Shown here piece after piece: positions 43,563 to 51,567 of a DNA stretch of 51,589 nt. Position numbers and translations under genes: made by a program. Each line of letters begins with the position of its first letter. The first letter of the stretch is position 1. The DNA is from Xanthobacteraceae bacterium (GTDB taxonomy: Bacteria; Pseudomonadota; Alphaproteobacteria; Rhizobiales; Xanthobacteraceae). The notes under the pieces are model-generated. The model was not told where the DNA came from. It saw only the letters and a list, made by a program, of their open reading frames with translations, and made no database searches. The stretch covers positions 1-51,589 of the forward strand of contig JAIESI010000121.1 of the NCBI GenBank assembly GCA_019746135.1, written 5' to 3'.

Positions 43563-44498
43563 ATGGACCGTCTTGAAGCCATGTCGGTCGTGTTGGCGGT
43601 GGCCGAGGCCGGAAGCCTGTCGGCCGCGGCGCGCCGGCAGCGGGCACCGCTCGCCACGGTGAGCCGGAAGGTGTCCGAGCTCGAAGCGCACCTGCGGACC
43701 AAGCTGTTCAACCGCTCGAGCCGGGCGCTGGTCCCGACCGACGCGGGGCGCTCCTACATCGCCGCCGCGAAGCGGATCCTTGCCGACGTGGCGGAAGCCG
43801 AACGCGACGCATCGGGCGAGTACACGACGCCGCGTGGCGACCTGATCGTGTCGGCCACCGTTGCCCTCGGCCGTCTGTACTTACAGCCGGTGCTGGCGGA
43901 GTTCCTGGCGGCGTTTCCCGAGGTTGATGTTCAGCTCAGCTTGCAGGATCGGGCGGTCAATCTCCTGGAGGAGCACGTGGACGTCGCGCTCCGTCTCGGC
44001 GTTCTCGCCGACAGCAGCCTGATCGCGGTCCGGATCGGAGAAATCCACCGCGTGGTATGCGCGAGCCCGGCCTATCTGAAATCTCGCGGGACGCCCAGAT
44101 CGCCGGACGATCTCTCTGCGCACGACTGCATCAGCTACCCGCCGATGCAATCGCCAACCTCATGGAGGCTCAAGCGAGGCGAAACCGAACATGTCGTGCC
44201 GGTGCGATCGCGTCTCATCGTGAGCAATCTTGAATCGGCCTACGATGCCGCGCGCGCAGGCATCGGGATCGCCGAGGTTTTTTCCTATCACGTGGCCGAG
44301 TCGATCAAATCCGGCGAACTCACGCCGCTGTTTCAGGATTGTCAGCCGCCGACGCTCCCGGTCAGCTTCGTTTATTCGCCCAATCGGTTCATGCCGGTCA
44401 AATTGCGCGCGTTCCTGGATTTCGCGGTGCCGCGGCTGCGGGCCCGCCTCGGCGATCTGCAGGGCGTGGCTCCGCGGCGACGGGCCAGGCCGCGGTGA
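43563..44498 (+). CDS. LysR family transcriptional regulator, copy 1
   Basis: 311 residues. N-terminal winged HTH (LEAMSVVLAVAEAGSLSAAA ... LATVSRKVSELEAHLRTKLF), linker helix, and a two-lobed periplasmic-binding-like sensor domain (about 90-300). It belongs to the CrgA/AphB-type branch. It is divergent from the SDR gene and convergent with a second LysR gene 36 bp away. ATG 43551 is an alternative start. The inducer is unknown. Confidence 0.92.
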   Translation: MDRLEAMSVVLAVAEAGSLSAAARRQRAPLATVSRKVSELEAHLRTKLFNRSSRALVPTDAGRSYIAAAKRILADVAEAERDASGEYTTPRGDLIVSATVALGRLYLQPVLAEFLAAFPEVDVQLSLQDRAVNLLEEHVDVALRLGVLADSSLIAVRIGEIHRVVCASPAYLKSRGTPRSPDDLSAHDCISYPPMQSPTSWRLKRGETEHVVPVRSRLIVSNLESAYDAARAGIGIAEVFSYHVAESIKSGELTPLFQDCQPPTLPVSFVYSPNRFMPVKLRAFLDFAVPRLRARLGDLQGVAPRRRARPR

Positions 44499-44534
44499 TC
44501 GTGGCCGGCTGGCTTCGGTGCGCAGTCCGGCGCT

Positions 44535-45491
44535 TCAAGCCCGGATCTGTCGCCGCGGCCGCGCCGATGGCGCGGGTTGTTCGCGCAGCTTCTGCAACTC
44601 GTTGCGGTCGGGCAGGACATTGCGCAGATATTTGGCGACCATGTCGATGAACACGGCGGCCCGGGTCGGTACCAGCCCGCGATGCGGGTGGATGGCGACA
44701 ATCGGGTACACGACGGTCGGATAATTCTTGAGAAGCTGGACCAGCCGGCCTTCGGCCAAGGCCTGCGCAGCCGTGAAGCAGGGCAGGACGACGATGCCTT
44801 GGCCGTTCTCGGCGGCTTTGATCAGCACCATCGGACTGTTGGTCTGCAGGTTGCCCCGCGGCGTGATGGCTTCATGGGTTTGGAAGATCGACCACCGGTC
44901 GCCGAGCTTCGAGTCGGAATAAACGATGCAGTTCAGGCCGGCGAGATCGTCGGGCGTCCGGGGCTGCGGACGGTTCTCGAAGTATTTCGGCGAAGCACAG
45001 ACCACGTAGTCGTATTCGGCCAGCTTGCGAACGATGAGGTTGGGGTTGTCCGGCATGGCGTGGCGGATCGACACGTCGAATTGTTCCTCGATGAAGTCGA
45101 CCTCCCGGCCGGTGCTGATCATCTTCACCGAGACATCGGCAAATTGCGCCGTGTAATCGGCAATGACCGGCGTGATCAGATCACCGATCGGGATCGACAC
45201 ATTGACGCGAAGCACGCCGCGCGGCGTCGCCTGCATGCACTCGACCAGGCTGTCTGCCTGCTCGAAGCGCCGGAGCACATCGACGCAATGCTGGTAATAG
45301 GCCTGTCCGACGTCGGTGGGCTTGACGTGGCGGGTGTTCCGGTTCAGCAGCCGCGCGCCGAGCCGCTGCTCCAGCGCCTGCAACTGGCTCGTCACCACGC
45401 TCGGCGCGACGCCCAGATCGCGGGCCGCCGCCGACAGGCCGCCGAGCTCCACGACCCGGACGAAGGTCGTGATCTGATCAAACCGGTCCAT
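44535..45491 (-). CDS. LysR family transcriptional regulator, copy 2
   Basis: 318 residues with HTH (ITTFVRVVELGGLSAAARDL ... PSVVTSQLQALEQRLGARLL) and the usual effector domain. GGAGGG before ATG 45491 fixes the start; the open frame to 45602 is rejected. It is divergent from the small secreted protein gene at 45754, with a 262-bp space, so it may control that gene. It is related to copy 1 but clearly distinct. Confidence 0.92.
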   Translation of the reverse strand: MDRFDQITTFVRVVELGGLSAAARDLGVAPSVVTSQLQALEQRLGARLLNRNTRHVKPTDVGQAYYQHCVDVLRRFEQADSLVECMQATPRGVLRVNVSIPIGDLITPVIADYTAQFADVSVKMISTGREVDFIEEQFDVSIRHAMPDNPNLIVRKLAEYDYVVCASPKYFENRPQPRTPDDLAGLNCIVYSDSKLGDRWSIFQTHEAITPRGNLQTNSPMVLIKAAENGQGIVVLPCFTAAQALAEGRLVQLLKNYPTVVYPIVAIHPHRGLVPTRAAVFIDMVAKYLRNVLPDRNELQKLREQPAPSARPRRQIRA

Positions 45492-45753
45492 GGAGACCCT
45501 CCGCGCACTGCAAGCCCTGACGCGGCAGGTGCCACAGGTGCTCCAACGACGCCAAAATCCATCGTCTCGCCGCAGTTGATCGCAACGATCGGACGGAAGC
45601 AATGGCGCGGATCCGGCTCCTCGCCTGACGGGCAGCTTTCGCGATTTCCGAAAACTGTTTTTGCAGCGAAGCCGCTAGCGGCGGCGGCCGGCCGGACGCA
45701 CCTCCCCACGAAGCAGACCGGAGCATTTCGCTTCGATGCAACTGGAGGGAACC

Positions 45754-46050
45754 ATGATTGCCCGAGCTCTCGTTACTGCTCTCATCATTGCCGTTGGCGC
45801 GGCCACTGCGCCGGCCACCGCCGCGGGCCAGAACCGGGCGGGCTCCTATGCCTACGCTGCAGCGCCAGGCCACGCGGCGCGGGCGCAGGCAAGCCAAGCC
45901 GGGATCGGTGCCGGCGGCATATCGGCTGACCGTGCCCGGGCGCTGCGTGAATGCAACGGACGCGTCGCAAACATGAAGGGGTACAACCAGCTGGCTCCGG
46001 AGTTCGGCACGTATCGGACCTGTATGATGCAACACGGGCAGCCCGAATAG
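45754..46050 (+). CDS. Small secreted protein, RARALRECN family, copy 2
   Basis: 98 residues, Sec signal (ALVTALIIAVGAATAPATA), then the same paralogous core as the gene at 41914: HAARAQA, DRARALRECNGRVANMKGYN and YRTCMMQHGQPE, with two cysteines. GGAGGGA precedes ATG 45754. No copy of the 30-bp box is found upstream of this paralogue, so it is probably controlled differently, perhaps by the divergent LysR gene. Function unknown. Confidence 0.85.
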   Translation: MIARALVTALIIAVGAATAPATAAGQNRAGSYAYAAAPGHAARAQASQAGIGAGGISADRARALRECNGRVANMKGYNQLAPEFGTYRTCMMQHGQPE

Positions 46051-46109
46051 GGCTGCCTGCCGGCTGGGTGGTTGACGCTCTTCACCGCAATATTTTCGGA
46101 GACAGGTCG

Positions 46110-46420
46110 CGTCGGGCCGCACTCGGATCCTCGTTTGGTCCGAATGCGGCTTCCGCCGATATCGGCGATGCAGTCAATGTGCGGTTGATGGGCGGCGGTC
46201 GTGTGCTGCGCGCAAGCGTGGAAAGCATTGCGGCGGGTATCGAAGATCGCGACCGCAGCGCCGGGGCAACGCTTCTTGCCAACATCAACCCGACCTTCAA
46301 TGGGATGCCGTTGACCCAACGTGGCCCGGTTCGGATTGCGTTCGATCGTCCCGCCGAGCGAAATGATCTCGTTGCCGGACGCACGGCTGCGGCCGAGGTG
46401 CTCGGGTCGGCGCTGCGCGT
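46110..46420 (+). pseudogene. HlyD/AaeA-type membrane-fusion protein, C-terminal fragment
   Basis: An open frame without start or proper ending contains NVRLMGGGRVLRASVESIAA, GIEDRDRSAGATLLANINPT, then LTQRGPVRIAFDRPAERNDL and VAGRTAAAEVLG. This is the end of an AaeA/HlyD protein (typical: VRLMG...VESIA.GI.DR...LANVNPTF.WVRLAQR.PVRI). The N-terminal two thirds are missing. The rest of the 46051-46698 space has no recognisable gene. Remnant of a lost efflux system. Confidence 0.75.
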
Positions 46421-46553
46421 CGACCGACACGACATGCAAGATCGGCCAAGGAGCTCACCACGCTCCGCGGGCCGGCTGGTGCCGGCCGCGCTCGGACGCT
46501 CGTCTTCGTGCCATTGAATGAGCCGCCGTTGGCGGTTTCGAGGGCTGTTTCGG

Positions 46554-46605
46554 AGTCGATTTTTTTGCGTGGGCCAAAGTCGATTTTATTTTTTGCGTGG
46601 GCCAA
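46554..46605 (+). repeat. Direct repeat upstream of the winged-helix ATPase regulator
   Basis: Two adjacent copies, AGTCGATTTTTTT then GCGTGGGCCAA (46554-46577) and AGTCGATTTTATTTTTT then GCGTGGGCCAA (46578-46605), T-rich in a GC-rich setting and ending 93 bp before the start codon. OmpR-type regulators bind direct repeats, so this may be an autoregulatory site. Confidence 0.7.
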
Positions 46606-46698
46606 CGGAGCGCTCGACCGCCGCTGTCCCTGTGGTGCGGGGGCGAGCCTTGACCTACAGTGTGGGCCGGGGTTGGCGCGCCCGAAAGAACAAAAGTC

Positions 46699-49563
46699 AT
46701 GGCGACGGCGGCAGCTCAGACCAAAGACGTGTTGTCGTTTGGTCCGTTCAATCTGATCGCGAGCGAACGGCTCCTCACCAACGGGGGCGTGCCGGTGGAG
46801 TTGGGTGCGCGCGCGCTCGACATTCTGATTGCGCTGATTTCCGCGCCGAACGAGGTCGTCAGCAAGAAGGACCTGATGGCGCGGGTCTGGCCCGACGTCA
46901 CCGTCGAGGAAGGCAGCCTGCGGTTTCATATGGCGAGCCTCCGCAAGGCGCTGGGCGACGGAAAGAGCGGCGCGCGATACATCACGACCCTCGCCGGACG
47001 GGGCTATTGCTTCGTCGCGCCGGTCTCGCGCGCCGGCAGCGCGCCCGAGGCACCGCCGGTTGCTGTCGCTGCCGCCGATTTTCCGCACGCCAACCTTCCC
47101 GTCCGCCTGAGCCGGATCGTCGGCCGCGACGACGACGTGACGAGGTTGTCGGCTGAGCTCGCCGCTTCGCGCCTGGTCACCATCGTCGGTGCCGGCGGTG
47201 TCGGCAAGACGACGGTCGCGATCGCCGTCGCCCATCACCTGACGGACGCGTTTGCGGGGGCTGTCCTGTTCGTCGATTTCGGAATGCTGAGCGATCCGAG
47301 GCTCGCACCGACGGCCGTCGCCTCCATGCTGGGGCAGCCGGTTCGGTCGGACGACGTGACGCCCGGTCTCATCGCATTTTTGCGGAGCCGGCGAATTCTT
47401 TTGATCCTCGACACCTGCGAGCATCTGGTGGAAGCGGTTGCCCCGCTCGCGGCGGCCATCATCGAGGCCGCGCCGCAGGTCCACATCCTGGCGACCAGCC
47501 GCGAGGCGCTGCGGGTCGAAGGCGAGCACGTCTACCGGCTGGATGCGTTGGCGTGTCCGCCGGACGCCCCGGGGCTCACGGCGGCGGCGGTCCAGCAGTT
47601 TCCGGCAATCCAGCTGTTCGTGGAGCGCGCGATCGCGAGCGGCGCGCGCCTCGACCTCAGCGATGCGGAAGCGTCCCTTGTCGCAGACATCTGCCGCAAG
47701 CTTGACGGCGTGGCGCTTGCGATCGAGCTCGCGGCCAGGCGCGTTGAATCCCACGGCTTGCAGCAGACCGCGACGCTGCTCGACGAACGTCTGACGCGGC
47801 TCTGGCAGGGCTCGCGCACGGCGCCGCCGCGCCAGAAGACATTGCAGGCCACGCTCGATTGGAGCTACGGGCTCCTGTCCGACGTGGAGCGCTCGGTGCT
47901 GCGCCGGCTCGCCGTTTTCGTTGGGCATTTCACGCTCGATGCGGCGCTGGAGGTCGTCACCGGCGCGAGCCTCGATCGGTCGGCTGTGTTCGGCGCGATC
48001 GACAGCCTCGTCGCCAAGTCGATGCTGGCCACCCGCCCGATCGGGGCGATGATGCGCTACCGGCTGCTCGACACGACGCGCGCCTACGCCCTCGACATCG
48101 GCATCGACGCGGCCGAGGCCTCCGACCTGGCGGTGCGTCACGCGACCTATTACCGGCGTTGGCTGGAGCAGACCGGAGCCGAATGGCCGACCTATTCGAA
48201 CGGCACGCAGCGCGCGCCTTACTTTGCCGGTCTCAACAACGTCCGGGCGGCGTTGGAATGGTCCTTTGGCGACACCGGCAATATTGAGATCGGCGTTCGG
48301 CTTGCCGCCGCCGCCGCACCGGTCTTTCTGGCGATGTCTCTGCTCCCGGAGGGGCACCGCTGGTCCGAACGTGCAATCCTTGCGCTCGACGAAGCCACGC
48401 GCGGCGGGGCCGAAGAGATGCGCCTTCAGGCGGTGCTGGGCGTGGCGTTGATGTTCACGCGCGGCAACGGCGAAGCGGCGCGGCTGGCCCTGGACAGGAG
48501 CCTCGCGATTGCCGAAGCGCGTGGCGAGGCGCCCGACCAGCTGCAGCTGTTGAACCTGCTGCACATGTTCCACCACCGTACCGGAGATTTCAAAGCCGCG
48601 CTGCGCTACGCAAGGCGCAGTCTGCCGGTAGCCGACGCCATTGCGACGCCGGCGGCGCTGGGGCTGGCCCATTGCCTCGTGGGGAGCGCGCTCCACCATG
48701 CCGGCGATCTTGGCGGCGCTCGTGCGGAGCTGGAGGCTGCGCTGCAGAGCGGGCCGGGCCACCGGCCGACCAGCACGATTTACGTCGACTATGAGCACTA
48801 CAATTACGCCGGTATCGCTCTGGCACGGACGCTGTGGTTGCAAGGCCATCCGGATCAGGCCCTGGAGCTGGCAAACCAGAGCGTCAAGGAAGCCCTGTCG
48901 ATGGGGCATCCGGTGGCGATATCCAGGACGTTGGTTTGGGCCGTCTCCGTCTTCCTGCGCGCCGGCGATCTCCGGAGCGCCGATGCGAATACGGATTTGT
49001 TGATCTCCCATGCCGAGACCCAGGCGATGGGGCCGTATCTCGCTCTCGGACGTGGCTACAAGGCCGCGCTTGCCATTCGCCGGGGCGATGCAAAGGCAGG
49101 GGTCGAGAGCCTGCAGCGTTGTCTGGAGACGCTGCACGCGGTGCGGTACGAGCTTCTGACGGTAACCTTCAACATCGCGCTGGCGCGGGGATTTGCAGCG
49201 CTCGGTCGTTTCGCCGAAGCCTCGGTCCTGATCGAGGAGACGATCAGGCTGATCGAGTCGAGCGGCGCGTTCTCCGACATGCCGGAATTGCTGCGGGTGA
49301 AGGGCGACCTGCTGCTTGCGATGCCGCAGCGGCGCGTCGACGAGGCGGAAGTTTGTTTCACGCAGTCGCTGGAATTGAGCCGCCGCCAGGGCGCACGGGC
49401 GTGGGAGCTGCGAACCGCGACCGATCTCGCAGCGTTGTGGGCCGGGCAGGGGCGCTCCAAGGCGGCGCGCGCCCTGCTGCAACCGGTCTTCGAGCAATTC
49501 ACCGAGGGCTCGGATCTGCCCGATCTGAAGGCCGCTGAGCGCACGCTGGCGGGCTTGAGCTGA
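46699..49563 (+). CDS. Winged-helix / NB-ARC ATPase / TPR transcriptional regulator (STAND family)
   Basis: 954 residues. Residues 11-107 form an OmpR/PhoB-type winged helix (FGPFNLIASERLLTNGGVPV ... VSKKDLMARVWPDVTVEEGS ... YITTLAGRGYCFVAPV). Next comes a STAND ATPase: GRDDDVTRL, Walker A GAGGVGKTT (164-172), Walker B LLILDTCEHL, and ATSREALRVEGEHVYRLDAL as sensor. The C-terminal half (about 440-954) is helical TPR-like repeats. Such proteins (AfsR/MalT-like) switch between ADP and ATP states on binding a ligand, then activate promoters. Upstream lies a 24/28-bp direct repeat. A Cys-rich peptide gene follows 24 bp after the stop. Confidence 0.92.
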   Translation: MATAAAQTKDVLSFGPFNLIASERLLTNGGVPVELGARALDILIALISAPNEVVSKKDLMARVWPDVTVEEGSLRFHMASLRKALGDGKSGARYITTLAGRGYCFVAPVSRAGSAPEAPPVAVAAADFPHANLPVRLSRIVGRDDDVTRLSAELAASRLVTIVGAGGVGKTTVAIAVAHHLTDAFAGAVLFVDFGMLSDPRLAPTAVASMLGQPVRSDDVTPGLIAFLRSRRILLILDTCEHLVEAVAPLAAAIIEAAPQVHILATSREALRVEGEHVYRLDALACPPDAPGLTAAAVQQFPAIQLFVERAIASGARLDLSDAEASLVADICRKLDGVALAIELAARRVESHGLQQTATLLDERLTRLWQGSRTAPPRQKTLQATLDWSYGLLSDVERSVLRRLAVFVGHFTLDAALEVVTGASLDRSAVFGAIDSLVAKSMLATRPIGAMMRYRLLDTTRAYALDIGIDAAEASDLAVRHATYYRRWLEQTGAEWPTYSNGTQRAPYFAGLNNVRAALEWSFGDTGNIEIGVRLAAAAAPVFLAMSLLPEGHRWSERAILALDEATRGGAEEMRLQAVLGVALMFTRGNGEAARLALDRSLAIAEARGEAPDQLQLLNLLHMFHHRTGDFKAALRYARRSLPVADAIATPAALGLAHCLVGSALHHAGDLGGARAELEAALQSGPGHRPTSTIYVDYEHYNYAGIALARTLWLQGHPDQALELANQSVKEALSMGHPVAISRTLVWAVSVFLRAGDLRSADANTDLLISHAETQAMGPYLALGRGYKAALAIRRGDAKAGVESLQRCLETLHAVRYELLTVTFNIALARGFAALGRFAEASVLIEETIRLIESSGAFSDMPELLRVKGDLLLAMPQRRVDEAEVCFTQSLELSRRQGARAWELRTATDLAALWAGQGRSKAARALLQPVFEQFTEGSDLPDLKAAERTLAGLS

Positions 49564-49587
49564 CCCCTCGGTAGACGTCTTCGTGAT

Positions 49588-49857
49588 ATGGAGCATTCCA
49601 TGTGGTCTGTACGCCGCCGCTTGCGGAAGATGGTTGCCGGCGCAGGAGCTGTCCTCGCGTTGCTCCTGCTCGTTCCCTTGTTTGTGGGCGACGGCGCGGT
49701 CGCACAAAGGCGGGCCGCACAGACCGGCCGCGCTCCGGCCTGCTTCGATGCATGCTCCGCCCAATGCGGTTCCGCTGGCAACAGCGCTGCAAGCTGCTCG
49801 CGAACCTGCTACGCCCGGTGCAGTGGCGTAAACGGCGACATTGAAAATCGCCATTGA
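49588..49857 (+). CDS. Small secreted Cys-rich peptide, twin CX3CX3C
   Basis: 89 residues (85 if ATG 49600 is used). Basic N-terminus and one hydrophobic stretch (GAGAVLALLLLVPLFVGDGA, cleavage near VAQ), then a mature part of about 50 residues with six cysteines at 52, 56, 60, 70, 74 and 78: CFDACSAQC, nine residues, CSRTCYARC. Two CX3CX3C helices facing each other could form disulphides or hold a metal. It lies 24 bp after the STAND regulator on the same strand, so probably co-transcribed. Not a family I can name. Confidence 0.75.
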   Translation: MEHSMWSVRRRLRKMVAGAGAVLALLLLVPLFVGDGAVAQRRAAQTGRAPACFDACSAQCGSAGNSAASCSRTCYARCSGVNGDIENRH

Positions 49858-49869
49858 GCGCCCGGCGTT

Positions 49870-50046
49870 TTACTTTTCGAGCGCGGCCTGCGGCGTGTTC
49901 CGGAAGCTGATGGCCATGCGGTTGTAGGTGTTCATCAGGCCGATCGCGATCGTGAGATCGGCCAGCTCCTTTTCCGCGAAAACCGCGCGCGCGGCCTGGA
50001 ACGCCTTTCGCCCGTGTCTGGCGGCTCGACTTTCTTGGCGGGAGAT
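49870..50046 (-). pseudogene. Carboxymuconolactone decarboxylase-like protein, C-terminal fragment
   Basis: Reading the minus strand gives GRKAFQAARAVFAEKELADL, TIAIGLMNTYNRMAISFRNT and PQAALEK, then TAA (49870-49872). This is the end of an AhpD/CMD-family protein (typical EEELVDLTLAIGLMNAYNR). The catalytic CxxC half is absent and the frame is closed by TAG at 50047-50049, with no start codon in between. Box c4 is 20 bp beyond that, so the gene probably lost its middle while keeping its promoter. Confidence 0.82.
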
Positions 50047-50069
50047 CTACGCCTGCGCGCCGGCAATAG

Positions 50070-50099
50070 CTCGTTATGCGTTGTGAGGCGTTGTTAGAG
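50070..50099 (-). promoter_or_regulatory. Conserved 30-bp promoter/operator box c4
   Basis: CTCGTTATGCGTTGTGAGGC plus GTTGTTAGAG. It faces the carboxymuconolactone decarboxylase fragment, so it is now orphaned. GGCGTAGA follows downstream at the same spacing as in c1 and c3. Confidence 0.7.
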
Positions 50100-50198
50100 C
50101 CTTTTCCGGCGAAGTGTGGAGCGGTTCGCCGCAGAAAATGCGACCAACCCAAAAAGCTGGAGCCGTTTCCGATTCCGAAGGAACGGAAACGGCTCCAG
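50096..50198 (+). repeat. Dispersed two-hairpin intergenic repeat, copy R6
   Basis: Two modules as in R2: AGAGCCTTTTCCGGCGAAG ... CGCAGAAAATGCGA and GGAGCCGTTTCCGATTCCG ... GGAACGGAAACGGCTCC. Lies between box c4 and the flavin reductase stop. Confidence 0.85.
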
Positions 50199-50208
50199 CG
50201 GCCGGCCA

Positions 50209-50790
50209 TCAATAGGGCGTCGGTCCCAAATTTCGTTTCGCGCGCAGCGCCTCGGCATACCACTCGAACTCGGCGAGGAAGCGCCCACCGGCCTTCTCGA
50301 TCCATGCCTCTGTTGGCGTGCCGTCGCCGGACAGCGCCGTGCCGATCGTCGGGATCGCGAGGATTGAAGGGACGCTCGGCATCCCGAGCTCGGCGAGAAC
50401 GGTCCGCAGCGTGACCGCGGCCCGGACGCCGCCGAACCGGCCGGCGGAGTAGCTCACGATCGCCGAAGGGCGCCAGAAATACTCCTCGAGGAAGTGATCG
50501 AGCAGGTTCTTCAGCGCCGGCGGAACGGACTGGTTGTACTCCGCCGTGACGATCATGAAGCCGTCGGCGCGCCGGTAGAGGCCGGCGAGCTCTTCCAGCA
50601 CCGCCGGAGCCTGTCCGGCCGGATATTCCTTGTACATGCGGTCGAGCAGCGGCAGCCGCTTTTCCAACGGGTCGACCAGGACCGGTTCGTGACCGCGGGC
50701 CGTGAGCTGCTCGACGATGAAGCGCGCAGCCTTGATGCCTTGGCGGTCCGAGCGAACGGATCCGAGGATGACCGGGATCGACAGGCCCAT
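50209..50790 (-). CDS. NADPH-dependent FMN reductase / flavodoxin-fold oxidoreductase
   Basis: 193 residues. Flavodoxin-like fold: IPVILGSVRSDRQGIKAARF is the FMN phosphate-binding loop, and IVTAEYNQSVPPALKNLLDH (residues about 80-100) is the family signature. The C-terminal half carries the SYSAGRFGGVRAAVTLR segment. It reduces quinones, azo dyes or chromate, or supplies FMNH2. Box c5 lies 62 bp upstream and GGAG precedes the ATG. Confidence 0.92.
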   Translation of the reverse strand: MGLSIPVILGSVRSDRQGIKAARFIVEQLTARGHEPVLVDPLEKRLPLLDRMYKEYPAGQAPAVLEELAGLYRRADGFMIVTAEYNQSVPPALKNLLDHFLEEYFWRPSAIVSYSAGRFGGVRAAVTLRTVLAELGMPSVPSILAIPTIGTALSGDGTPTEAWIEKAGGRFLAEFEWYAEALRAKRNLGPTPY

Positions 50791-50852
50791 GTTTCTCTCC
50801 TGCTCCGTGGCTTCGTCTGTGCCCGACAGTTACCGCCGCGAGACAAGAGGCG

Positions 50853-50882
50853 CCCGTTATGCGTTGTGAGACGCTGTTAGGT
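50853..50882 (-). promoter_or_regulatory. Conserved 30-bp promoter/operator box c5
   Basis: CCCGTTATGCGTTGTGAGAC plus GCTGTTAGGT. It faces the FMN reductase gene. The downstream element reads GGCGGTAA here, the least conserved of the five. Confidence 0.75.
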
Positions 50883-51021
50883 TGGGCCAACGCGAAAGGT
50901 TTGAGCGTGCGCGGCCAGGCAGGATGGCGCAGCCGCCGAAATTGGCTTCACACCCTTCTGTCGGCCTTCTGTCGGCTCATGCCAAGGCAGACCGGCGCGC
51001 GCCGTGCCGCTCTGAGCAGAA

Positions 51022-51288
51022 CTATTTCCGGCCGGCCTCGCCCGAGTTGGCACTCTGGGCGCGGTGGTGTTTCCACATTCCGTAAGGCGCAAAAACGTAG
51101 CCAAGCAACGCCCATGCGACCATCCACGTGATCGAGAGCCAGATCGGCAGCTCTACGAACGTCCTTGCTGCGAGCGGGACAAACATTGCCGAAATCCACG
51201 CGAGGGCCAGCATGAGGGCTTTGCCCCAGCCGAGGTTGGCCAAGACGTAGGCCCGGTAGGCTCGCAAATATTCGCCGATATCCCGCAT
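51022..51288 (-). CDS. Small membrane protein with two TM helices, unknown
   Basis: 88 residues: MRDIGEYLRAYRAYVLANLG, helix 1 (ALMLALAWISAMFVPLAART), helix 2 (WLSITWMVAWALLGYVFAPY), then a short basic tail. The frame is open to 51306. No family recognised, and no box upstream. Confidence 0.55.
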   Translation of the reverse strand: MRDIGEYLRAYRAYVLANLGWGKALMLALAWISAMFVPLAARTFVELPIWLSITWMVAWALLGYVFAPYGMWKHHRAQSANSGEAGRK

Positions 51289-51306
51289 GTGGCTCGAGCC
51301 TAACAT

Positions 51307-51567
51307 GCCGGGCGTTGTCGCCGGCTCGCAGGCGGTTTGTTGGCTGCTTCGGTCCTGTGGGTTGACATGTTCTCTTTTCGTTCTATGACAAAGGGCATCC
51401 CCGCTCGTTCGAGGGCGTCAACCGGTGACTGCTGTTGGTGGAGTGGGGAGCGGTGCCCATAGCGCGCCGAAGACGCGCGTAAACGCGCTGGTGGGCGTCC
51501 GGCCTAGTCAGTCGGACACTCGGGGCGCCTCGGACCCCGCCTTTCGGGCACTACGACCCGGAAGCTG
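51307..51567. other. Right-end intergenic region
   Basis: No gene recognised. A short hairpin (GCGCG-TAAA-CGCGC) lies near 51475-51490. This may hold the promoter of the element at the window edge. Confidence 0.3.

Noticed and set aside
42296..43576. Long plus-strand frame opposite the SDR gene
   Set aside because: Antisense shadow; the minus strand carries a complete SDR with all catalytic residues.
46297..49854. 1185-codon minus-strand frame opposite the STAND regulator
   Set aside because: Arg/Gln/His-rich antisense shadow of a well-supported gene.
41061..50882. The five 30-bp boxes as integron attC sites
   Set aside because: They are conserved through their whole length, are not palindromic and lack paired RYYYAAC / GTTRRRY ends. 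No integrase is present and the distance to the downstream start codon is fixed, which fits promoters better.
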